DNA from: CAYHWE01 sp964360445
GTDB taxonomy: Bacteria; Patescibacteriota; Patescibacteriia; Patescibacteriales; JAKAJF01
Assembly: GCA_964360445.1 (NCBI GenBank)
Contig: CAYHWE010000022.1
Location: 1 to 15,380, forward strand
DNA: 15,380 bases
Direction of reading: 5' to 3'
Position 1 is the stretch's first letter, and each line of letters opens with the position of its first letter. Positions 7,588 to 13,833 of this stretch are shown here, in pieces. The notes under the pieces were generated by a model. The model searched no databases and was not told where the DNA came from. It saw only the letters and a program-made list of their open reading frames with translations. The translations under genes and the position numbers were made by a program.

Positions 7588-8151
7588 ATGAAAACTAATA
7601 ATTTAAAATTCACAAAAATGACATTAAATGGGGCGTATCTAATCGAGCCGCGTATTTTAAAAGATGAAAGAGGGTTTTTTACCGAGATATATAATAAAGA
7701 TATTTTCAGAACTAACGGCGTCGACGACATATTTGTTCAAGACAATTTTTCTCATTCAAAAAATGGAGTCATAAGAGGACTGCATTATCAAATAGAACCC
7801 CACAACACAGCCAAACTTTTAAGATGTGTTCGAGGTGAAATATATGATGTTATTGTTGATCTGAGAAAAAGTTCTCCGACGTTTGGCAAATGGGAAGCTG
7901 TTGTGTTGTCTGATAAAAATATGAATATGATATATGTTCCAAAAGGTTTTGCTCACGGTTTTTGTGTTCTTAGCGAAGAAGCGGATGTCCATTATAAAGT
8001 GACCGATTATTATTACCCCGATCTAAGCAAAGGCTTAAGATGGAATGATCCTGACTTGAAAATCAAATGGCCCATTCTTGATCCGATAATCTTGTCGGTT
8101 AACGATTCCAAGTGGCCGTTTCTAAAAGATTGCGGGTATCAATTTGATTGA
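7588..8151 (+). CDS. rmlC: dTDP-4-dehydrorhamnose 3,5-epimerase (RmlC)
   Basis: This 187-residue cupin enzyme converts dTDP-4-keto-6-deoxy-D-glucose to the L-lyxo form in dTDP-L-rhamnose synthesis. Nearly all family signatures are present: D-E-R-G-F-F (26-31), R-G-L-H-Y-Q (63-68, with catalytic His66), K-L-L-R-C-V-R-G (76-83), D-V-I-V-D-L-R (87-93), S-P-T-F-G-K-W (96-102), P-K-G-F-A-H-G-F (118-125) and Y-K-V-T-D-Y-Y (136-142, which holds the active-site Tyr region). W-x-D-P...I-x-W-P follows near the C-terminus. Length is normal. The ATG follows the previous stop by one base and has no Shine-Dalgarno site. RmlA and RmlB are not in the window. Given the C-methyltransferase nearby, it may serve a related branched 6-deoxyhexose instead of rhamnose itself. 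Confidence 0.92.
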   Translation: MKTNNLKFTKMTLNGAYLIEPRILKDERGFFTEIYNKDIFRTNGVDDIFVQDNFSHSKNGVIRGLHYQIEPHNTAKLLRCVRGEIYDVIVDLRKSSPTFGKWEAVVLSDKNMNMIYVPKGFAHGFCVLSEEADVHYKVTDYYYPDLSKGLRWNDPDLKIKWPILDPIILSVNDSKWPFLKDCGYQFD

Positions 8152-8168
8152 TTGGAATTAATTTTTTT

Positions 8169-9002
8169 ATGAAAGACATTTTTAACGAAACATTAACGAC
8201 CGGGGCGGGCGGCATGGTGGGGAGTTATGTGGATTTTGGATACAGAATGGATCGTCGCTCCCTTGATGTCACGGATTTAAACGAAGCTCTTTCGGTGTGC
8301 CGAAAATATAAACCGAAAGCGATTATTCACTTAGCGGCGGAAACCGATGTAGATCGCTGCGAGAGAGATCCTCAATACGCTTATTTTGTGAATAGTATCG
8401 GCACTTATAATATGGCTTTAGCCGCAAAAGATGTTGGCGCAAAATTTGTTTATGTTTCCACTTCAGCTGTCTTTAACGGCGCTAAAAATCAACCATATGA
8501 AGAGACTGACGAACCTGATCCTCAAAGTTATTATGGACGGTCTAAATTACTCGGTGAAATTATAGTTAAAAATATTTTGAAAAATTATATTATAGGTAGA
8601 GTTTGCTGGATGTTCGGAGGAGGACATGAGAAAGATCAGAAATTTGTTGCGAAGATCATAAGGCAAATTAATCAACCTGAAATAAATGTCGTTACGGAAA
8701 AATATGGGTCCCCGACTTACGGAAAGGATTTGATTAGCGCGATAAAAAATTTGATATTGAAAGATGAGACGGGAATTTTTCATCTTTCAAATGAAGGAGC
8801 TCCGTCTCGATCCGAAGTTGTTTCGGAAATAATAAAAATAACTAATTCAGACGCGATTGTAAGAGAGGTTGAGCAAAGCTTTTTTGATAAAGGTAATTAT
8901 CAAAAAAGACCCAATAACGAGAGTATGGTCTCAAAGGTAAAAATTACGCGCCCGTGGCAAGAAGCGATAAGGGAATATGTTTCAAAAGAATGGAAAGGTT
9001 AG
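8169..9002 (+). CDS. RmlD-like dTDP-4-keto-6-deoxysugar reductase (extended SDR)
   Basis: This 277-residue NAD(P)-dependent reductase belongs to the RmlD family, which reduces the 4-keto group to finish dTDP-L-rhamnose or a related sugar. The cofactor motif T-G-A-G-G-M-V-G is at 11-18. I-I-H-L-A-A-E-T-D-V-D-R-C-E is the family's N-A-A/L-A-A segment. V-S-T-S-A-V-F follows, and the catalytic pair is Y122...K126 in Y-Y-G-R-S-K. G-S-P-T-Y-G-K-D-L and G-I-F-H-L-S-N are also typical. The stretch between the glycine motif and L-D-V-T-D is only about 15 residues, shorter than in classical RmlD. The start is taken at ATG 8169; an in-frame TTG at 8148 overlaps rmlC and has no Shine-Dalgarno site. Confidence 0.8.
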   Translation: MKDIFNETLTTGAGGMVGSYVDFGYRMDRRSLDVTDLNEALSVCRKYKPKAIIHLAAETDVDRCERDPQYAYFVNSIGTYNMALAAKDVGAKFVYVSTSAVFNGAKNQPYEETDEPDPQSYYGRSKLLGEIIVKNILKNYIIGRVCWMFGGGHEKDQKFVAKIIRQINQPEINVVTEKYGSPTYGKDLISAIKNLILKDETGIFHLSNEGAPSRSEVVSEIIKITNSDAIVREVEQSFFDKGNYQKRPNNESMVSKVKITRPWQEAIREYVSKEWKG

Positions 9003-9022
9003 CATATTGGTGCTAATATGTT
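8999..9022 (+). repeat. Two mutually exclusive short hairpins at the end of the RmlD-like gene
   Basis: TTAGCA (8999-9004) can pair with TGCTAA (9011-9016). Alternatively CATATT (9003-9008) can pair with AATATG (9015-9020). The two six-base stems share bases and cannot form together. The TAG stop (9000-9002) lies in the first arm. No T-tract follows, so it is not a standard terminator. Confidence 0.4.
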
Positions 9023-9063
9023 CAGACTAGGTTTTAGCAGGTATTTAATTGATTATCTGATAA

Positions 9064-10302
9064 ATGAACAAACAAACTAATTACAAAAGAAGAAAAGATT
9101 GCCGAATATGCGGCTCCGAAGAATTAGAAAAAATTTTGGACTTGGGCGAGACTCCATTAGCAAACGCTTTTGTAAGCAAGAATGATCTAAATAAGAAAGA
9201 GAGCAGATTTCCTTTGACAGTCCATTATTGCAAAAATTGTTCTCTCGTCCAAGTCCCTGATGTAGTTCACCCTAAAATTTTATTCAGCGATTACTATTTC
9301 TTGACCTCGGCAAGTTCGCCTTCTATTGACCACTTTATAAAATACAGCAAAGAGATACTGGATAAATTTATTAAATCCGCAAATGATCTGGTTGTGGACA
9401 TAGGTGGCAATGATGGTGTACTGCTTAATGAATTAAAGAATAAATGCCAGATTTTAAATGTTGAACCAGCTAAGAATATTGCGTTAATATCGCGAAAAAA
9501 AGGCATTGAAACTTTTAATGAATTTTTCACAAAAAAAACGGTTTCAAAAATTTTCAAAAATTACGGCAAGGCCAAGGTTGTGACGGCTAATAATATAATA
9601 GCTCATACTGATACTGTTAAGAGATTATTCGAAGATGTTTCTGATTTAATCTCAGATGATGGAGTCTTTGTGTTCGAAACTCATTGGGTTAGAAATTTGA
9701 TAGGAGAAGGAGGTTTTGACCAAGTCTACCATGAGCATCTTTGTTATTATTCACTTCATGCCCTGCGTCACATGGTTGAATCAGTCGGGTTGAAAATTTT
9801 TGATGTCATAACCGTGCCAGTCCAGGGGGAATCTCTTCGTGTTTATGTATCAAAAAATATCAAGCCAAAGAAATCAGTTCAGGAATTTTTAAATAGAGAA
9901 GAAAAGTTGGGTCTAAACAAAATTAAAACATTCTCTGATTTTTCCGAAAAGGTTATCGAAAACAAAGAAAAAACAATCGATTTATTAAAAGCTTTAAAAG
10001 AAAAGGGAAAGAAGATTGTAGGATATGGCGCTCCGGCAAAAGGAAGCACGCTTCTTAATTTTTATGGAATAGGCAAAGAAACAATTGACTACATTATTGA
10101 CACAACCCCCCTAAAGCAAGGGATGTTTACTCCAGGCACTCATATTCCAATTTATTCTCCAGATAAGATTAATCAATTAAAACCGGACTATGTATTGATT
10201 CTGGCTTGGAATTATGCGGACGCTATTCTCAAGAAAGAAGATAATCTTAGGAGGCAGGGAGTGAAATTCATAATACCTGTTCCGAAAGTTAGAGTTGTTT
10301 AG
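9064..10302 (+). CDS. NDP-sugar C-methyltransferase, TylCIII/NovU/TcaB9 type
   Basis: The protein has 412 residues and three parts. An N-terminal zinc-binding domain carries C13-x2-C16 and C56-x2-C59. A central SAM domain has V-D-I-G-G-N-D-G at 111-118. The C-terminal C-methyltransferase domain contains G-Y-G-A-P-A-K-G-S-T and G-x-x-x-P-G-T-H-I-P-I. The Y-H-E-H motif is at 222-225 and the A-H of N-N-I-I-A-H is at 180-181. From memory these positions match active-site residues of the sugar 3-C-methyltransferase TcaB9 (His181, Tyr222, Glu224, His225), and the paired Tyr77-Tyr78 would match Tyr76. Family members put a methyl group on C3 of dTDP-4-keto sugars to make branched sugars such as mycarose or noviose. 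It follows RmlC and the RmlD-like reductase, in keeping with a dTDP-sugar substrate. No Shine-Dalgarno site. Confidence 0.88.
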   Translation: MNKQTNYKRRKDCRICGSEELEKILDLGETPLANAFVSKNDLNKKESRFPLTVHYCKNCSLVQVPDVVHPKILFSDYYFLTSASSPSIDHFIKYSKEILDKFIKSANDLVVDIGGNDGVLLNELKNKCQILNVEPAKNIALISRKKGIETFNEFFTKKTVSKIFKNYGKAKVVTANNIIAHTDTVKRLFEDVSDLISDDGVFVFETHWVRNLIGEGGFDQVYHEHLCYYSLHALRHMVESVGLKIFDVITVPVQGESLRVYVSKNIKPKKSVQEFLNREEKLGLNKIKTFSDFSEKVIENKEKTIDLLKALKEKGKKIVGYGAPAKGSTLLNFYGIGKETIDYIIDTTPLKQGMFTPGTHIPIYSPDKINQLKPDYVLILAWNYADAILKKEDNLRRQGVKFIIPVPKVRVV

Positions 10303-10355
10303 TGCCCGCTCAAAAATAATCGCTTATAAATACCATGCAAAATTGCTTGAATATC

Positions 10356-10459
10356 CAAACCCTCAAACTTCGGCAAAAAACAGAGTTTCGTCAGTCGGCG
10401 CAGCGTAAGCCGCACTTCCTTTCCTACTCTCTATTTTTTCCTCGAAATTTGAGTGTTTG
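10356..10459. repeat. Long imperfect palindrome filling the 10303-10497 gap
   Basis: The arm 10356-10380 (CAAACCCTCAAACTTCGGC plus six A) is the near-complement of 10434-10459 (six T, then CCTCGAAATTTGAGTGTTTG), with three mismatches and one bulge. Inside it, AGAGT (10382-10386) pairs with ACTCT (10426-10430) and CGGC (10396-10399) with GCCG (10409-10412). The centre is more GC-rich than the surroundings. The A6 and T6 tracts flank the inner stem on opposite sides, so on either strand a T-tract follows a stem. It may be a bidirectional terminator, a small palindromic repeat element or a structured RNA. No open frame of note crosses it, and the rest of this 195-base gap shows nothing else I can support. 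Confidence 0.55.
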
Positions 10460-10497
10460 TATTATTCATTCGGTTCTAGAAGTTCGATGATTTAATT

Positions 10498-11550
10498 ATG
10501 ATGAAAATTTGCTATTTTGGAATATATAAACCAGATCTTTCGAGGAACAAAATATACATTTCCGGACTGAAAAAGAAGGGTGTGGAAGTAATAGAATGTC
10601 GCGATGATGGTGGAAGATTTGCGAAATACTGGAATCTTTGGAGGAAACACAGATTGATTAAAAATAAATACGACGCGATTATTGTCGGTTACCCGGGGCA
10701 TATTATGACACCATTCGCGAAAATTATTTCACGGAAGCCGATCATTGCCGATCTGCTAGGCTCTTTTAAAGACGCTCAAATTCACTCCCATAATTCCGGA
10801 GCGACTCGGCGTTTCAAAGACAGTGTTATTGATTGGATGGCGGTTAAATTTGGCGATGTGATATTAATAGAAAGCGAAGCCCAAAAAAAATTTTTCATCG
10901 AGCGTTACGGCAATTTGAAAAAGTTCAAAGTCTTATACACCGGAGTTGATGAATCTGTTTTTTATCAAAACGTAAAAAGTAGAAAAGAAGACTCTACTAA
11001 AATAATCCTATTTCGTGGTCGTCTTACTCCGGAATCAGGAATTTTTCATATTCTGAAATCAGCGGAGTTATTGAAGGAGAGGAGAGATATCATTTTTAGA
11101 ATAATCGGATTTCATTATCGTCTAGGACAGCAAGTCAAAGACCTTATTCAAGAAAGAAAACTTGCGAATGTTGAGCTTGTTTACGATTATCTTTCGGACA
11201 GTACTCTGTTTGAAAAAATGAAAGACGCTTCTATTTCACTTGGTCAATTTGAATCCAGCCCAAGACTGGACAGGACGATTCCTCATAAGATTTTTGAATC
11301 GATGATTATGAAACTTCCTTTAATTACCGCGTACTCTCCGGCGGTGGGAGAGCTTCTCAAGGATGGCGAAAGTTGTCTTTTTGTCAGGCGCGCCGACCCT
11401 GCTCATTTGGCGGAAAAAATTTGTTTTCTCGCAGATAATCCGGAAGCGGGGAAAAGGCTGGCTGATAATGCTCGATCAGTATATGAGAAAAAATGTTCAA
11501 CGGAAGTTCTTATGGCCGAACTTTTTGATATAATCAAAAAACAATCATGA
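10498..11550 (+). CDS. Glycosyltransferase family 4 (GT-B fold), second of a paralogous pair
   Basis: This 350-residue GT-B enzyme is collinear with the one at 6543-7586. The N-terminus K-I-C-Y-F-G-I-Y-K-P, S-R-N, G-L-K-K-K-G-V and E-C-R repeats the same pattern. The donor-site glutamates fall at equivalent positions (E267 in F-E-S-M-I, then A-V-G-E). F-R-G-R-L-T-P-E-S-G is the family's start of the donor domain (approx. 174-183). The middle of the acceptor domain differs from its paralogue, which suggests a shared ancestor but a different acceptor or donor. Two adjacent ATG codons (10498, 10501) could start it; no Shine-Dalgarno site helps to choose. Its stop overlaps the next ATG (ATGA at 11547-11550), so the downstream methyltransferase is coupled to it. 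Confidence 0.85.
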   Translation: MMKICYFGIYKPDLSRNKIYISGLKKKGVEVIECRDDGGRFAKYWNLWRKHRLIKNKYDAIIVGYPGHIMTPFAKIISRKPIIADLLGSFKDAQIHSHNSGATRRFKDSVIDWMAVKFGDVILIESEAQKKFFIERYGNLKKFKVLYTGVDESVFYQNVKSRKEDSTKIILFRGRLTPESGIFHILKSAELLKERRDIIFRIIGFHYRLGQQVKDLIQERKLANVELVYDYLSDSTLFEKMKDASISLGQFESSPRLDRTIPHKIFESMIMKLPLITAYSPAVGELLKDGESCLFVRRADPAHLAEKICFLADNPEAGKRLADNARSVYEKKCSTEVLMAELFDIIKKQS

Positions 11551-12206
11551 GCGTTAAAAATTTTGAAAATAAAAGATGGACTAGCGGAGATCAGAAAATA
11601 TCATTTCGTCACAAAGCCGCTCTTAATCTCATAACAGGTCTTTCCAATAAAGAAATATCGCTTCTTGATCTTGGATGCGGCGATGGTCTTTTACTTTCGC
11701 TTCTAAAGGAAAAAGGGATAATCGGCAAAGGTTTGGATATATCGGAAGAAGGCGTTGAGAAAGCAAAGATGAAAGGGTTTGATGTTTCCGTTTTTGATTT
11801 CAGCAACCAATTGCCTTTTCCCGATAACTCGTTTGATATAGTCATCTCGCTTGATGTGCTAGAACATCTTTATGCTCCGGAAAATTTAATTAAGGAAGCC
11901 GTTCGCGTTTCAAAGCGGCATTTAATCATAGGCGTGCCGAATTTCAATTCTTTGCCCGCTCGTCTTCAGGTTCTGTTTGGCGCTGTGCCAGAAAACAACA
12001 GGCCTAATAAGGGGCATGTATATTGGTTTAATTATTGTATTTTGAAAAGGATGACCCGCGAAAACAATCTTATTCTTAAAGAATTTCGCGTTAATTCGAC
12101 AATGGAAAATCGTTTCTTGACAGGAAGATTGTTTAAATTATTAGCCAAAATTTGGCCTTCGCTTTTTGTGCTGTCTTTTGTTGTCAGATTGGAAAAAACT
12201 ATTTAA
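11547..12206 (+). CDS. Class I SAM-dependent methyltransferase, MetW-like, second copy type
   Basis: This 219-residue protein has motif I L-L-D-L-G-C-G-D-G at 39-47, then G-L-D-I-S, L-P-F-P-D-N-S-F-D-I, S-L-D-V-L-E-H-L and I-I-G-V-P-N-F. The L-P-A-R-L-Q-V-L-F-G-A-V-P segment after strand 5 is the part most like MetW, whose members have a similar R-x-x-x-L-F-x-G-x-x-P. The start overlaps the preceding GT4 stop, so it may methylate the residue that enzyme adds; this is inference from coupling. The final 8 bases overlap the convergent FkbM gene on the other strand. It resembles the 259-882 enzyme in length and motif spacing. Confidence 0.85.
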   Translation: MSVKNFENKRWTSGDQKISFRHKAALNLITGLSNKEISLLDLGCGDGLLLSLLKEKGIIGKGLDISEEGVEKAKMKGFDVSVFDFSNQLPFPDNSFDIVISLDVLEHLYAPENLIKEAVRVSKRHLIIGVPNFNSLPARLQVLFGAVPENNRPNKGHVYWFNYCILKRMTRENNLILKEFRVNSTMENRFLTGRLFKLLAKIWPSLFVLSFVVRLEKTI

Positions 12207-12900
12207 TGAAAATTGAGTCCTCGTATAAGATTTCTCCGGTCAAAGGATTTATCCTTTGTTGTATTCTGCCTTGATATCGGAATCCCAGTCTTTTCATAAT
12301 TTCATATATTTGGTCGAATAGCGCTTGTCCTTTGTATAATTCAAAAAAAGAATTTTCTAAAAATACAATTTTAGCTTGAGAAATAAAATTAACCCCTCCG
12401 CCGATGACTTTATCTTCATAACCCTGGACATCAATTTTTATTAAAATTTCTTTTTCTAAATCAGAAATTTTAAAAACATCGTCAAGTCGCTTTACTTTGA
12501 TTTCTTCTTTTGAACCGCCTTTGGTGTGAGGGTACATTTCTTCGTGAAGATTTCCCATTGTTAGCAGGGAAGAGCTGGGGGAAGAGATGCTCCTGTTTAT
12601 TTCCTGTCTAGACTCTCTATCGCCCAGCGCGAAATTAGAGGCTTTAAAATTTTTATCATCGCTCATATTCCGAACGAGTTCTTGATAGCAGTCTTTAAGA
12701 GGTTCGAAAGAATATATCTTTACTTGAGGCAATTTTCCTCTGATTTCTTTGGCGAATTGCCCGGTGTGGGCTCCGATGTCAATGACGGTTTTAATGTCAT
12801 ATTTCCTAAGCCATTTAAATGGGTCCACTGCGGTTCTGTATTTTTTAATATCAATACCTATTATGTTTAAAGGCTTTCTTATTAATTTTGTTATTTTCAT
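12199..12900 (-). CDS. FkbM family SAM-dependent methyltransferase
   Basis: The protein has 233 residues from the ATG at 12900. Motif I, V-I-D-I-G-A-H-T-G, is at 39-47. Y-S-F-E-P-L follows with the SAM ribose-binding Glu, then F-A-L-G-D, V-K-R-L-D-D-V and L-I-K-I-D-V-Q-G-Y-E-D. This is the standard order of FkbM O-methyltransferases, which in surface-glycan loci often methylate sugar hydroxyls. A TTG at 12924 in the same frame would add eight residues, but neither start has a Shine-Dalgarno site. The gene converges on the MetW-like gene with an 8-base overlap and diverges from the GT8-like gene, so it is its own transcription unit. I see no terminator between the convergent pair. Confidence 0.87.
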   Translation of the reverse strand: MKITKLIRKPLNIIGIDIKKYRTAVDPFKWLRKYDIKTVIDIGAHTGQFAKEIRGKLPQVKIYSFEPLKDCYQELVRNMSDDKNFKASNFALGDRESRQEINRSISSPSSSLLTMGNLHEEMYPHTKGGSKEEIKVKRLDDVFKISDLEKEILIKIDVQGYEDKVIGGGVNFISQAKIVFLENSFFELYKGQALFDQIYEIMKRLGFRYQGRIQQRINPLTGEILYEDSIFIK

Positions 12901-12908
12901 TCTAAATT

Positions 12909-12937
12909 TTGTTTTATTTATCAAATTATATTATCAT
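12909..12937 (+). promoter_or_regulatory. Candidate promoter in the divergent 12901-12947 spacer
   Basis: TTGTTT (12909-12914) and TATCAT (12932-12937) are 17 bases apart. A start about seven bases later would leave only a few untranslated bases before ATG 12948. The same 47-base AT-rich spacer must also hold the promoter of the divergent FkbM gene, or that promoter must overlap the GT8-like gene. Confidence 0.3.
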
Positions 12938-12947
12938 AATCTTCAAT

Positions 12948-13787
12948 ATGGAAAAAGAGAAAAATAATGTCATTGTTACAACTGTTATGGGTGAAAAATT
13001 TTCAAAATTTTACGACAAATTTTTTAAAACAAGCCAGATTAAATTTTCTGAAAAAATAAAAACTGACTTTGTCGTTATTGATAAGGTCATTGAGGAATCA
13101 AACAAGCACAATCATCCGTCTTGGCAAAAACTTCTTATGTTTAGACGCGAGGATATTTCTAAATACAAAAGAGTTTTATTTATTGACGCTGATGTGTATG
13201 TAACTAGGCATGCCAGAAATCCATTTGATGTTGTTGGTGAATCCATATGGAGTATGGCGAAAAATAATCCTTACAACCTTCCCGATTATGCAAAAACTGA
13301 CCTTGAGTTATATAAACACTGTCCCAAAATAAATAGACCTGATTATATGCTCAATGCTGGAGTTTTTATTATAAAAAAAACACACCTTCGAATTATGGAA
13401 AACATTTTTTATGAATACGGAGAACAGCCTTGTTATGATAACGGTCCTTTTTCTTATCATCTTTTAAATACTCCTAATGGAATTATTCTCCCGACGGAAT
13501 TTAATGTCTTAATCCTTTGTTATTTTAAAGCTTTTGGTTATGGTCTATCAAGTGTAATTAAAGTTTATCGTGAATCCAGCTTTATTCATTTCGCGAATGG
13601 TCCAATGAAATCTATATCTGCTCTTTATATAATAAAATATATTGACACTCATCCAAATTCTATTTTAACAAGATTATTGTATTTATTGGGTAATAAAAGA
13701 CTTGATTTTGTTACCGTTCCTTTATTAAATCAAATGAACAAAATAATCGCTTCTTATCATCACAGAATTAAGAAAAGAATGGTATAA
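12948..13787 (+). CDS. Glycosyltransferase family 8-like (glycogenin/LgtC fold)
   Basis: This 279-residue protein has the GT8 outline. A short strand I-V-T-T-V-M starts the GT-A fold. Y-K-R-V-L-F-I-D-A-D-V-Y-V follows, with the metal-binding D80-A-D82. Then come L-N-A-G-V-F-I-I-K-K (typically L-N-S-G-V in the family), D-N-G-P-F at the D-Q-x-x-x position, and I-H-F-A-N-G-P-M-K near the C-terminus, which resembles the glycogenin-type I-H-F-x-G metal site. It is probably a retaining transferase using a UDP-sugar. I chose ATG 12948; an upstream in-frame ATG (12909) would sit in the divergent promoter region. The gene looks richer in AT, with many Lys/Asn/Ile codons, than its neighbours, which hints at separate acquisition. 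It ends at a terminator that serves the opposite strand. Confidence 0.75.
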   Translation: MEKEKNNVIVTTVMGEKFSKFYDKFFKTSQIKFSEKIKTDFVVIDKVIEESNKHNHPSWQKLLMFRREDISKYKRVLFIDADVYVTRHARNPFDVVGESIWSMAKNNPYNLPDYAKTDLELYKHCPKINRPDYMLNAGVFIIKKTHLRIMENIFYEYGEQPCYDNGPFSYHLLNTPNGIILPTEFNVLILCYFKAFGYGLSSVIKVYRESSFIHFANGPMKSISALYIIKYIDTHPNSILTRLLYLLGNKRLDFVTVPLLNQMNKIIASYHHRIKKRMV

Positions 13788-13831
13788 AAAACACCCTTCC
13801 TTCTTCGGTTAATTGAAGAAGAAAGGGTGTT
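13784..13831 (-). terminator. Intrinsic terminator of the minus-strand radical SAM gene
   Basis: A 17-base stem pairs 13815-13831 with 13790-13806 around an 8-base loop. Read on the minus strand, its single irregular position is a G·U pair and the stem is followed by T6 (13789-13784). Read on the plus strand, the same position is a C-A mismatch and no T-tract follows. It starts two bases after the gene's stop and touches the end of the convergent GT8-like gene. Confidence 0.88.
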
Positions 13832-13833
13832 AA

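Noticed and set aside
8148..8168. TTG at 8148 as start of the RmlD-like gene
   Set aside because: It has no Shine-Dalgarno site and overlaps rmlC; the Rossmann domain is covered from ATG 8169.
12199..12206. Frameshift or annotation error at the overlap of two convergent genes
   Set aside because: Both proteins end naturally for their families, so the 8-base overlap of stop codons is simply tight packing.
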